Source: Aptenodytes patagonicus (Eukaryota; Chordata; Aves; Sphenisciformes; Spheniscidae). Taken from it: DNA of 64,000 nt. Location: assembly GCF_965638725.1 (NCBI RefSeq), contig NC_134960.1:4218501-4282500 (forward strand). Reading direction: 5' to 3'. The notes beneath the pieces were generated by a model, which saw nothing but the letters and a program-made list of their open reading frames with translations, was not told the origin of the DNA and ran no database searches. Positions 39,160 to 50,548 of the stretch are shown here, piece by piece. The position numbers were made by a program, and so were the translations under genes. How positions within the stretch are numbered: position 1 is the first letter of the stretch; every line of letters starts with the position of its first letter.

Positions 39160-40300
39160 GTGTGTTTAAAGGTTAAAAAGATGAGTGGAAAAGCCCATGT
39201 CATGGGTGCCTGAGCTAGCAGGAGAATTTCACTGGCATGGGGGAGCGTATTGTCCCCAGAGCGGCTGAGTGGATTTGCATGCTTAATTCCTGCGAAGCAT
39301 TTTTGGAGGAGTAATCTGACAAAATCTTCAACCTGCTGATAGCATAACCTTAATCGGGTCTCCCTGATAAAAAGCCCATGGGACTTCCAGCTCCCAAACG
39401 TGCAGCCCACTACCAAGGGATCCGTTCACCCGTCGCGGCCGGACTGGGTCCGTGCCCAGGCCAGAAGCCAGCGCTCGCCATGCGCCGGTGGGGAAAGAGC
39501 AGCGCAGCCCCTCTGCGGCCGAGGACAGACGGAGAAGACGACTTTTATCCCATTGTTTTTCCCTGTGATTAATCCATCTAAAGTGCTCCTCCGAGCGTAG
39601 CCAAGGGCAATGTAAGAAAGAAGCAGTTTGAGCTTTGTGGGGCTTTTTTTTCCTCCCCTCCCCCCCGCCCCTTTCCAAGTGTGCTTTACAAACATCCTCT
39701 CCGCTCGCCCTCTGTATTTGCAAAACCGTCTCCTTCTGCCCATGGCTCCCGATGAAGTCCTTGCAGAGCTCCTTGTCCACCTCCAGTCTTTTCAGCACGT
39801 ATTCAAATTAACCCTTTTGTCCCATTCACACCCCCTTTCTTTGGCGGATATTGTGGCTTTGCCAGCAGCGATCCAGCAGCGGCTATTCTAATGTAATTGC
39901 ATTCTGGCAATGCCTTGAGAACCTGATCAAGATCATCCCGCAAGTTTAATCCCTCCAAATTACAAAATGTTTACTATCAATCACCTTTATGCAGCTTTAT
40001 TTCGTGGGCTTTCTTCAAGGAGCGAGCGGGACGTGTGTGTTGCCAGAGATGCCCCTTCACGTCTCCAGCTGATCACCTCAATGGGACCAGAGTCAAATGG
40101 TCAAGGCCATATGCGTATGAAAGCCTGGGCTGCGCTGCCAGCTATTCTCTCTAGCTCTGCATGGATTTCACACTTTCAATCCTGTTAGGGTGCCTACCAT
40201 TTACTTTAGCGTTGATTTTTTTTCCATTTCTGCATCCTGTGTCATCTGGATTTAATCTAGTTAGCAGATTTTATGCCTAAAATTGCATTGTTAAAGGGAA
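39160..40300. promoter_or_regulatory. Candidate developmental enhancer block
   Basis: It contains a perfect POU octamer (ATTTGCAT, 39273-39280) followed directly by GCTTAATT, TTCACACC (T-box-like, about 39826), TGTTTAC (FOX, 39968-39974) and ATCAATCA (PBX/HOX on the reverse strand, 39976-39983). The interval 39780-40020 is repeat-free and rich in homeodomain words, as conserved non-coding elements often are. An 87-codon frame over 39628-39891 is unrecognised and probably fortuitous. Confidence 0.33.
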
Positions 40301-41519
40301 TTGTTTAAATAGGGACCGGCGGAGAACCCTGAAACCCTTGAAACCGGGGTGTCCCCCCGCCCAGCTACGGCCGCACATACCTCGACTGCTGCGGCCCTTG
40401 GCTTGGTGCGGAGGGGCTTGGAGGTGGCTTTGCTTTCTTGAAAGCATCCATTGCTATTTTCAGAAGCACAAACAGATGCAAATGTCTCTGCAAACATTGC
40501 ACAATGAGATGCAGGGAGAGGACAGCCTTTCAAAATCTCTGAATAGCCCTTCAAAGCAAGTCTAATTAGGGTAAGTAGAGGTAATAGGCCCACTTGCGTT
40601 TTTTACACTCGCATTTTTCCCCCCTCAAAGCCTGCAAGGCTCTTTTTCCCCTATGGCTGGGGGGGGGTGGGTATATACCCTCACTCGTTTGTTTGCGCTA
40701 ACAAATGTAGGGATGGAAAGAAGGGGGGGAGGTAGAAGTGGGGGGGAAGAAAAATCAATCATTTGAAAAGTCTCCTCTTAGTTTTTTTGTGTGGCTTTTC
40801 CTGGTGAGATAGATAGCGGCGGAGACAGCAGCATCCCGGCTGGGGCCGGGGTGTGGGGCAGGCACCAAAGCAGAGGCTGCAGCTCGTGTCATGTGGAACT
40901 TCAGTAAGTGAAAAAGAAAAGCAGAAGGTATGGGCTGAATACTTGGGTAAATCAGTAATAGAGCTAAAGGGCATATGCCTGTAGGGAATATGTTGGCATA
41001 AAAGAGCTTTAAGAGGGGCCATTCATACTGACAAAGGGAGATTTGAATTGCTGCCTTCACAATAGCATGAAAGGATGGGCTTGGGGTGTTCTGAAACAAA
41101 GTGGAAATCATACTGCCCTGAACGGCTCTAATAAGCTTTTAACTATTTTACATTATGGCATTACCTCTTTTTTTTTTCTTCTTCTTCTTGTGAGCCAAGT
41201 GCCAGGCCCACTTAAAAGTGTGATTTATACTTTTTTGCTTCATGGTAACTTTGGAGGAAAATAGATGGGGACTCAAAGGCAGTAATTCAGCTTTTTCAAG
41301 ACGAGGAGGGGGAAATGCCATCATTTCTGAAAGTCCCAGGAAGCACGCCTGTGCAACAAGCTCCCCGACCGCAGCCGGCAGCACCCTCGCCGCCTCGCAC
41401 AAGCCTGGGCCAGGGGTGCTGGCTCATTGCACCTACCACCCATCCAACATCTCCCGTTTAATTGTGCTCATTAGCAGCCGTGCAATCAGGCAGATATCGC
41501 CATTCACTGCAGTTGGGTT
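40301..41519. other. Intergenic, no supported feature
   Basis: G-rich runs at about 40660-40745 and otherwise unique sequence leading into the CR1 fragment. No recognisable coding or RNA gene. Confidence 0.5.
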
Positions 41520-41854
41520 ACTTCACAACTGCCTGACAGGAGGTTGTAGCGAGGTGGGTGTTGGTCTCTTCTGCCAAGTAACAAGCGATAGGACGAGAGG
41601 AAACGGCCTCAAGTTGCGCCAGGGTAGGTTTAGATTGGATGTAAGGAAAAATTTCTTCACGGAAAGGGCTGTCAAGCATTGGGACAGGCTGCCCAGGGAA
41701 GTGGTGGAGTCCCCATCCCTGGAGGTATTTAAAAGACGTGTAGATGAGGCGCTTAGGGACATGGTTTAGTGGTGGACTTGGCAGTGTTAGGTTAACGGTT
41801 GGACTTGATGATCTTAAAGGTCTTTTCCAACCTAAACGATTCTATGATTCTGTG
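41520..41854 (+). mobile_element. CR1 LINE, 5'-truncated 3' end
   Basis: CR1 is the main non-LTR retrotransposon of birds and is usually present as short 3' fragments. The fragment starts near the ACAACTGCCTGACAGGAGG block. It encodes the conserved CR1 tail peptide with [16 protein letters not shown] and [15 protein letters not shown], then the typical GGTTGGACTTGATGATCTT segment, and ends in ATTCTATG + ATTCTGTG (41839-41854), the CR1 3' signature. About 335 bp remain, relatively little decayed compared with the other relics here. The frame shared with upstream sequence (from 41242) is incidental. Confidence 0.95.
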
Positions 41855-42965
41855 ATTTCACTGTGCAACTCAGGTGGGCTTCGTCATGCATTCCAAAAAA
41901 TGCAGAAATTGCTTGGCAAAACCCCCGCTTTTCACCGTCAGCAGAGGTTCAGCGTCTCAGCCTGTATTTGGGGGGACTGCCGCTCCCACTGCCTGCCTGG
42001 GAAGGAGGCAGTTGCCTGGTCTGCATGTCGGGAAACGCACGCCGGCTTTGTGTGTGCTGGGGCTCCCTCCCCGAGCTCCCCCCAGATGGTGCGATCGCAC
42101 GACTGCACTGTTAAAATAGAGCTCGTATAGACAATTAGCCAATTACTCACTCTGTCATTGCACTTTCTTCTTGTAACTGAGATGCAAACTGGACTATGTC
42201 TTCTTTGGTAGCTTCATTCATTGGCAGCATTATTTAATGACACTTTTGTCAGCTTTGGGTCTGCCCAAAGATTTCTGAACGTAGCTTTATGAACCTAGAA
42301 AGGGCGCCCCACGGAGTGAAAGCGGACTTTGAACCTACAGACGATGCTAAAGACAATGAATTTCCCAAAGTCAGGGAAAGAAATCCAGAGCGTGGCTACC
42401 ACAGGGCATGTGGCTCGGCCCCTCATTGTCAGCAGCAGCGGCTACGGAGAGAATAGCCCAGTAGCCAAAAGGGGTTGAGCATATGGGTGCATGGGCCACT
42501 TTCTCTGCTTAAATATCTCAGAAAAAATATTACTACAAGTGCTGCTGGGCCCTTTTTAAGATGGGAAGGTCGGGTGGCTGGAACAACTGTCCTGGACCAG
42601 TATCTCACCCAAGATCCCCTCTGAGAGTGGCCAAAATTAAGTTTCCTTTGCTTTGATGGGTGTTTGTCTCAGCCACAGTTTAGCTTCGGTACAGCTGTGC
42701 AGAGCTGCAGCCGGCAGGGCTAATGTAGTGGAAACGGTGAGAGAGAGAGGTTCGGTTTTGCTCCTGGCATTTTTCAGGGAAGAACAAAAACTCGCCTACT
42801 GCCTAATGAAGGAAACTCCATCCTTCTACATATGTTTCTTTGAAACAGGCTAATGCTTTTATTATCCATAACTTTTGGCACCAAGCATCATTAGCATCTC
42901 TTATTCACCTCTGGTTCAGCCCCATACAGGTGCAAGAATGGCTCCCAAGTTATCTTTAAATACAC

Positions 42966-43348
42966 TTTAAAACAAAAACAAAAACAAAAACAAAAGAAAG
43001 AGAGAAAGAGAGAAAGAGAAGAAAGAGAGAAAGAGAGAAAGAAAGAGAGAAAAAGAAAGAAAGAGAAAGAGAGAAAGAGAGAAAGAAAGAGAAAGAGAGA
43101 GAGAGAAAGAGAGAGAGAAAGAAAGAGAGAAAGAGAAAGAGAGAAAGAAAGAGAAAGAGAGAGAGAGAAAGAGAGAGAGAAAGAAAGAGAGAAAGAGAGA
43201 AAGAGAGAAAGAAAGAGAAAGAGAGAGAGAGAAAGAGAGAGAGAAAGAAAGAGAGAAAGAGAGAAAGAGAGAAAGAAAGAGAAAGAAAGAAAGAGAAAGA
43301 GAGAGAAAAAGAGAGAAAGAGAGAAAGAGAGAAAGAAAGAAAGAAAGA
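42966..43348. repeat. Homopurine GAAA/GAGA microsatellite with higher-order units
   Basis: After a run of AAAAAC units (42969-42995) the plus strand is nearly pure A/G to 43348. Within it a block of GAAAGAAAGAGAAAG, alternating GA, then GAAAGAAAGAGAG recurs with starts at 43081, 43143, 43207 and partly 43271, a period of 62-64 bp. Long mirror-like homopurine tracts can form triplex DNA. The long Phe/Leu/Ser frame on the opposite strand is a by-product of the repeat. Confidence 0.95.
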
Positions 43349-46300
43349 TCCCATCTGTTTCTTTCCAGAGGGTAGAGTTTCTGTGAGATTTATCTCGTGG
43401 CTGCTCCGAGCTTGGTTAGCGTGAAGCATGCACTGGACACACGCACACACTTATACTCCAAGCTGGGGTGTGCACAGCCGCCACCACCTTCCCTCAGCTG
43501 GCAATTCCCTTCCCTGCATCCCATATGGCTCCGTGCATCTCCCGGCATCCCAACAAGTGCTTCCCGGGAGAGTGGCACAGGTGACAGCCGTGCCGGTGAC
43601 AGCCACAGCGGGTCAGGTAGCCCGGACGGACCCTCCTTCCCTGGGACCACAGACCTCATTAGCTGCCACTTGATTTATCAAGAGGGCATTATGGCTTTGG
43701 AAGCTGACATCTTTTTGGATTGCAAATAGGTGAGGAGGAAACTGTACCCTGTGAAAAGATTGATTAAATACTAATTAACCTCTTTTCTTAGATAATGAAA
43801 GCACTTCAGTGAGCTGGATAAACACGATGCGCATCAGTTGCTCTCCTGGCGAAGCAACGGGTAATTGAGAGAGCAATATCCATTACTGATGTTGTGACAG
43901 GAAAGGTTTTCCTTTCAGATCACAAAAGACTTGCTGCAGGAGAGATGATACTCAAATAGGAAGAAAAAAAAAATGCCATATTCTTTTATCTTAGGAGTTA
44001 AATCTCTTCAGTTTGAATACTCCTACTGGTGAACTAGAGAAGCAACTTGTGCCTTTATATCGAAGGATAGCCAAGTAAAAAAAGAAAAAAAGTAAATCAA
44101 GTTATTTAGGCTTTGGAGGGAGGGATTGACTCAGCTGCATATAGTTGCTGGTCTTTACTGGTAAGGTCTCTAGCTTTTCTAGGTTCTGGGCAAAATAATC
44201 TGTAAATATTGCCTGTTTCCCGTGAATCCCAGAGACCTAACTGGAAAATCACAGGGGAAGAAGAGATGCTTTTTCTGGTCCGTGTTAAGATTTACCTCCT
44301 AAGGCCATGTGCCATTCTTCCACAAGGAGAGCAGCATTGCCAAGGAGGACATTCGCTTTCTCAGAAGTGAATATTTTCAAGGAGAAATTCAGGTGGGAAA
44401 GGACTGTTTAGTGCAGTTTGCTCAACTTTTACCTGCCACTAGTGGTTTTCATTCTTTCTGATCCTGCCTTTGAGACTCTCTTTTCAGTACGTTATCCTGA
44501 AGGTCAACGTGGGGAATCCAATGTGAATATGACCACGCTGGGATTTTCATCTTCTTCCCTTTGCTTTTTAACATTTGCCTTCTCTGTTTGGCCTCATTTA
44601 TCTAAACTGAAGTGTTCCCCAAGGACCCCTTAATCTCTTGGTCCCCACGGTAGGGACGGGGACAAACTACTGAGTCCACGGTGTCCCTTGGGCTATATGT
44701 CCCCTCTCCTGCCACCTTCCAAAGTGGACTAACACCATCTTAGGTATGGGATTTTGTATTTGCAGCTTTTGTATTTGCAAATGTTGTGTTTCTTCAGGCT
44801 TCTCATCTCAATGGAAACCTGCAAGTTGGAGAAGCACGATGATCTGCCAGGTTTGCGCTGGGCTACAGACACCAAATGCTGCTGTAGACAGTCCTGCTGG
44901 AGGTACTCCTGGCTATGATTTTATAAAGATTGCTGACATCTGCCATACAGAGAGGAGCAGAACAAGTTGTTTGTTTGTAGAAATAAGTCCAATTAACTCC
45001 TACAGATGGAACTTAATCCATTATTTTTGCAACAAACCATTATGGTCCGTAATCACCTTGGACTGCCATTAGACAGCTTTAAATGCTTTCCTAGAAGGCA
45101 ACTTTGTGAAATCTTCAGGTTAAAAAAAAGATTATCCTGGAATGTGCAGAATGTAATAATCCAAGAAAGAGACAGTGAAGTCCCGAGGACTCTGCCAAAT
45201 CCCTGTTTGGGAAATAGAGGCATCAGTCCCCTCACATGCTTTAATTCGTAATTAAGCACATCTCACGGGCGTGAAGCAAGAGTAGAAAGGAGGCCGTGCA
45301 CTGACACAGGCTGGTCTTTCCCTGAAGCACAATGAATCTCCTGGGTGGAAAGCAAGGGAGCAGGGGGCTGGATAGTGCAACTAAATCAATGAGCTCAGAG
45401 CAGGGATGTTAGTGAGACACTCTAAGTATTTTCTTTCCAGTTACAGCCTTAGAAAACCCACTTTCTGAACTTGATGTCGACGCTTCCATTGGCACAGTGC
45501 ATGCAAGACTGTGTCTGTGGACCCTTATTCACTATTACTCAAAGAATAAAGCTCATCTCTTCTCTAAAAGTCTTGCTTCAGCAAGTTTTTACTCTATGCA
45601 GAAGTTTGCTGCGTGCTCCGTCCTACTGACCCTCGCCAAAGTCCTACTGACAGTCAACGAGTCAAACAAATGGGGCAGGAGCCGAGTGAGAACCGTTTCT
45701 TATACCTGCGGAGTCATGCACATGGCACGGAGAAGGGCGGCATCTCTGTCCCAGCCTCTCTAATGTGATATTTCTTTTTCCTTTTTGAACCATCAGAGTT
45801 TCATAAGATTTTCAAACAGCGAGATGGGAGGTACTGACTGATGCAGTGACTCTCAAATAGAGGCAAAAGTGGGAGACCTGAATAACGACGAGTGCTGTGC
45901 CATCAGCATTTCCACGCTGACAGAGAAGAGCATTATCCATTGGGAAGAGTCTACTCACTCTTGTCTAGTGGATCTTAAACTGGAAGATTGACAACTGAAA
46001 ACTAACGATAATAATAATAATATGATAATAGAGGAGCATCGCTCAGCATGCGGGGCCTTGATCTGGCACCAGCAATGCCTCACGTGAACCGTTTGCCATC
46101 TCTCCTGAGGGGACAGTAACCCCAGCAGAGAGGCGGTGGGGAGGAAAACCCTATTTCCAGGGGGCACAGCTATTTCACATCCTCAGCTCAGCCTTACACT
46201 CCTCATTACCCTGGTGATTAATAACGGGGCTGGGTCCCACAGGCCTTTTAAAAGGACCTGTTACTTCACCATGGCTCTGTGACATCTGTGATATCTTCAG

Positions 46301-46412
46301 TATTTTTTCATATTGACCGTTATGCTTTTTGGTTGAGGAGGAAGAGAGAAAAGGGATTAGTTGATCATGGGCACTATTACTGGGCATAAAACTGGTTTTA
46401 ACAAGTCAGTTA

Positions 46413-46436
46413 ATTTGTTAATCTAGATTAACAAAT
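46413..46436. repeat. Perfect 24-bp palindrome
   Basis: The arms ATTTGTTAATCT and AGATTAACAAAT meet without spacer and are exactly complementary over 12 bp each. Each arm carries GTTAAT, a half-site of HNF1/homeodomain type, and the centre is TCTAGA. It could be a dimer site, a cruciform-prone element or chance. Confidence 0.9.
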
Positions 46437-48363
46437 GCTTCAGTAACATCCTCTGAAGACTGTAAAAGTTCAGCAAAGTATCAGCTGAAAGTATTTTATG
46501 CAGTATTTTGGCATCTCCGTTCTGCAGTGCTCACGTACAGTACAGTCAGTAAATCTGCTCGGTCCTTAGCAGCTCTGCTCCTCCAGATGATTTCTTTTAA
46601 TTGCATATGCCACCAATAAAAAAGCTCCTGAGAATTAGTTCTCACCTGCTTCTGTTCTGACAATCTCTACCTACCATACAAATCAGTCTTAATGGAGCAT
46701 TTGAGCCCCAGAGATCTATAATTATAGTATTAAGTTTCATGTGCTCACAGGTAGTACCGCAGACTGTATTTTACACATCATGTACAGAGTAAAATCAAGA
46801 TCTACAACAGATTGACACCCAATAATGAAAATCCTTCTGAGGATGCTCTTGTTAATAACTACACCCTAAGCATTGTTTCAGCCTCATCCCAGCAGGGATG
46901 ACAATAAGTAGGGCACCACATAGCGTCGAAATCACAGAAAATACCTAAAACTTGTACAGAATTTTGGATGCGCAGCTATTTGCTCACTTCCTGAGCATAG
47001 GTAAGTCATAGAGACTCTCTAGAGCTTCAAATCAGTTGGAAAAGGCTGGGACAGAGTAGCTCCAGCGCTGTCAGGCTGCTGTGGGCCCTGTCCCCAGAGC
47101 ACACGAGCATCTTGTAGGTGGTAGCGGACTGTTTCCCCACAGTAAATCTCAGCAGAGAGAAAGTGGGATAATCTCAGTTGTGTTTTGAGAAAGTCTGTGC
47201 TGGAAGCACGTTTCCCAGCTAGCAAGGATGCCCTATCTATGGGGCCATCTCACACTTTCTCTCCTAACTAAAGGGGAATTAAGTGAGACCTAAGGGCTTG
47301 CAGAACCTCCTGGCAGAGGGTCCCTAATACTTGCATGCCCCGGAGGTGGTTGTTTGGATCCAGCAAGGATAAAGGATTACCAACACCTATCAGCAGACAT
47401 ATGAAAAAATGCATATACGTATATGTAATGTGGCACCAAGATTCAAAATCAAGCTATTTCAGTTATTTCTGAAGTCAGTAAGGGTCTTGCCACTTACTAT
47501 CTGGTATTTCCAAAGAATTTGCCAAGGATTCCCTCAGCCCTAGCATTTAATTCACCTATTTTTTTTCCTGTCCTACTTGTGCAAGGAGATGATTTTAGTG
47601 CAATTAAAAATCCACCCGTTTGCAATCGGGGAAGCCTGTTCCAGCTCCCTGTCAATTCACCAAACTATCCTTTTCATAAAAACGAATACAAACCCCGTTG
47701 TTGTAAACGGGGGTGCAGGTTGGTCCCGCAGCCTCTGAATATAGGCATTCCATCTGTCCCGGCGGCAGATTTGTTCAACTATGTCTGAACCTATCACCGC
47801 TCGGGGGAAAAACTGTTCTCTGACTCATGTTAATGTATGAATCTAATTGTATCCTCACGCAGTTTGCAGCTTTCATTGCCCATTAGGAACATTAACATCA
47901 TACACCGAGTCCTGGTAGATGTACGGTCTTTATATACTGCATAATGTCCACAGATCTCTGCTCGCAGCTAAGAAAACACAAAAGAAGAGAGGATATTTTG
48001 AAGTTTTGTGGAGTTTTTTTTTCTTTGAGATTGAAGTCCAGTGTCTTGGGACCCAGTGACTTTAGATGACCTTCCGTCTCCATGGACTGTACTAAATTTC
48101 AGCCCCTGGAGGCTACTCCATACAAAACCTCCTGGCTTTCAAGGGCAGGTGCAAGCAAAGCTTCACTGCGTCACAGATCAAGACCTGTTACTGCCAGAAT
48201 TAGATTTCACAAATCTCTTTTATTTAACAGGACATCATTAAGGAACTCGCCTATACTGGTTGCTGGTGCCTTTAATTAATATAAGTATTATGCTGCTATT
48301 AGGATTTCCAAGCAATAATATTTCCTTTTCAGCATTTATACTTACTGAGAAACAGAGCTGGAT

Positions 48364-48380
48364 GTGTGTGTGTGTGTGTA
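48364..48380. repeat. Short (GT)n microsatellite
   Basis: About eight TG units. The short length suggests low variability. Confidence 0.8.
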
Positions 48381-48799
48381 TAGACAAGCATATGAAAACT
48401 ATGTTAAAAAAATATAAAGATTGCAGACTCAGGCACTCAAAAAGGAGGAAATGCTGACACTGAGGTGTCTGTGCAAATTTAATGCAGCTCCTCTCCTAAT
48501 TTTTGTGGCAATTATATGATACCATGTTATATTTTTGATAATGTCTCCACCTTCTTCATTACATAGGAGGGTTGATTTTCAGGCACAGACTTTGCCTGTG
48601 TGATGAACAGCTTCTCAGTGTTTTGTGCGATGCTTTCAGTGTCTGCCCTCTGCCTTTTACCCTGCACAGTATATGATCATGTCCTGAAGACTGAATTTCT
48701 TCTTGGGCTTTTACAGCAGTCCTGAGCATCCGAGTGCTCTGAAAGCTCTGCTTAATGAAATCATTAAATTCACTGATGATGTGAGGGGATGGTGGTACC

Positions 48800-48865
48800 G
48801 CAATTTGACAGATGGGAAACCGAGGCACAGAAAAATGAGTCAATTCATCCCACTAACTCTGGACT
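48800..48865 (-). mobile_element. MIR-like SINE fragment
   Basis: TTGACAGATGGGAAACCGAGG followed by CACAG and a diverged tail corresponds to the inverted MIR segment TTTACAGATGAGGAAACTGAGGCACAG. The tRNA-like half is not recognisable. Confidence 0.45.
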
Positions 48866-49866
48866 GGCCTATCTGAGATGTGTAGGACCTGACTTTTTAG
48901 CATACTTGGTATTGTACCACACCATATATCCAAGCATCCACCTCCTTTCCCCACAAACACCCTGTTAACTGCCCATACAGCTCTGATTCACCAGTGTTTT
49001 GGAGATGGCTGGAGAGACGTGGCTGAGCTGCCTCATTCCCCCCATAAAACCGGGTGACGAGGATAAAACTGTTGCTTTTAAGGGTGTCCGGGTGCCTGGT
49101 GCGATATGGGAGTGTTAAGCAATGCTGAAGAGGGGGAGGATGGAGGCATGAAGAGTAGAAGCCCTTCAGCATGGTAGGATTTGGGGGGTCAGAGGGCTCC
49201 CCCATCGCGCACAAATGCAGGAGAAAGGAAAGGTTGGGGTTTCCCAACAGTGGAGCAGATTTTGTGGAGGCGAGGGCCCCTCTTGACACCCCCAATCTCT
49301 AGCCGAGAGCCATAGCCATGCCAGGGCTGGTGCCAAGGCCATGCAATGCACCTCCGTCCACCCTCTCTCCTCACCCTGCGTGGGAGTGAGCAGGGAGAGC
49401 CTCCATCCCACCCCGTGACTTGGGGAAAAGGGACAGCTCATGCCAGCCAGGTTCTCCCAGCGCTGCAGGTTTAGGCAAAGCTGTGAGCTCCATACCCTAC
49501 TCAGGGGTGCAGCATCCTCTCCTTGCCCCAAATCCCCCAACACCTTCCAGCTCCCCTTATGAACCGGGGCAAAGACAGCCCTGAACACCAGCACTGCTGG
49601 AGGCACTGCTCCTGCTCTCTGCCTGCGTATCCTGAACGGGTCTCTAATCCCTTCTTTCTGAGACTTGGGGGCCAGCTGATGTTTGCAGGTAGCCGCACGT
49701 GTCTGTGGCCAGTGTGGTGTGAGAAACACTGGCTTGGCCCGTGCTGAGCATCGCCTTGGGGCAAACATTCCCTTCCACCCCAGGCTCCTCTGAGGAGCAA
49801 AAAACCCTAAGCTTAAGAAACAAAAGTCCAGAAGCACTGCTGAAATTCAGTAAAAACGTTAAAAAT

Positions 49867-49872
49867 TTTATT
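49867..49872 (-). terminator. NEUROG1: Poly(A) signal of NEUROG1
   Basis: The minus strand reads TGTAAATAAAATTTT, containing a canonical AATAAA about 680 bases downstream of the stop codon and followed by T-rich sequence. Cleavage would fall near 49845-49855. A CATAAA variant near 49950-49960 is a weaker alternative. Confidence 0.5.
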
Positions 49873-50396
49873 TACAGGGTAAAGTACAATTTCTTAAAAA
49901 AAAAAAAAAAGAACCCACTTTGATAAGAGGCATAATAATAGAATAAAGCTCTTTATGTACAAAAATACAATTTTCATATGAATGAACATCTTGAATAAAT
50001 TAAACCACTATCTGGCCCGGTCGCTGAATACCCCGTGTCTGCTCCTGCTCTAAAGCAAGACCGCCGCGCTGGGAGTCAGCATCTATAATGCATGAGCCTC
50101 TCCGCTCGTCCGTCGGGCGCGGGGTCCCATCGGGGCCGGTGCTGGGGCCCCCCCGGGAGGGGCTGAGCCGCCCCGGGCGCAGGGCAGGAGGGACGCGCTG
50201 AGCCCCGTGCTGCGCCCCGGGCCGCATCGGGCCCCTAAGCCTTTTCATGGCATTGTCAGGGCGTTCAAACCAAATTTTCATGCTCGTTTTTCTTCGCTGG
50301 AGAGCTACAAATTGTAAAATTGACTTTTCACCTCGTCTGCGGCAGCAAATCTGTCGCTTTTCTTCCCGGTTTTCGGAGTCGTCCGGGAGGCGAGGC

Positions 50397-50421
50397 GGGG
50401 GTCGGGGGTGGGGAGAAGGGG
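50397..50421 (+). other. G-quadruplex motif in NEUROG1 3' UTR DNA
   Basis: Four G-runs of 4-5 bases with loops of 2, 1 and 4 bases lie on the plus strand, so the transcript itself is C-rich here. A G9 run follows shortly downstream. The motif is seen directly; folding is inferred. Confidence 0.5.
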
Positions 50422-50548
50422 CTGCGGGGGGGGGTGTGTGTGCTGAAAAGTGCAACGGGAGGAGACACCCCCCCCCCCTCCCCGCGCCCCCGGCCCTCGG
50501 GCGGGGAGAGCGGGGCGCGCTCCGCGGAGCGGCGCGGTGCGGGGCGCT

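Larger units (their letters stand above)
43349..49844. other. Intergenic 3' of NEUROG1, no supported gene
   Basis: AT-rich unique sequence with the palindrome at 46413, a short GT run and one MIR-like fragment. A 223-codon minus-strand frame (49166-49837) lies just beyond the NEUROG1 poly(A) site. It has no recognisable domain and is not called. Confidence 0.5.
49845..50548 (-). other. NEUROG1: Predicted 3' UTR of NEUROG1
   Basis: This is the region from the TAG stop (50551-50549) to just past the first convincing poly(A) signal on the minus strand. Its first half is very GC-rich and part of the CpG island. From about 50020 downward it becomes AT-rich, with a T15 run in transcript sense (49896-49910). 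The length of about 0.7 kb is reasonable for a neurogenin transcript. Open frames inside it on either strand show no similarity to known proteins. Confidence 0.5.

Noticed and set aside
41242..41769. A 175-codon plus-strand frame ending in a recognisable peptide
   Set aside because: Its second half is the CR1 ORF2 tail; the first half is unrelated flanking sequence in frame by chance.
42956..43450. A 164-codon minus-strand frame of Ser/Leu/Phe repeats resembling a membrane protein
   Set aside because: It is the translation of the CTTT/CTCT microsatellite and has no independent support.
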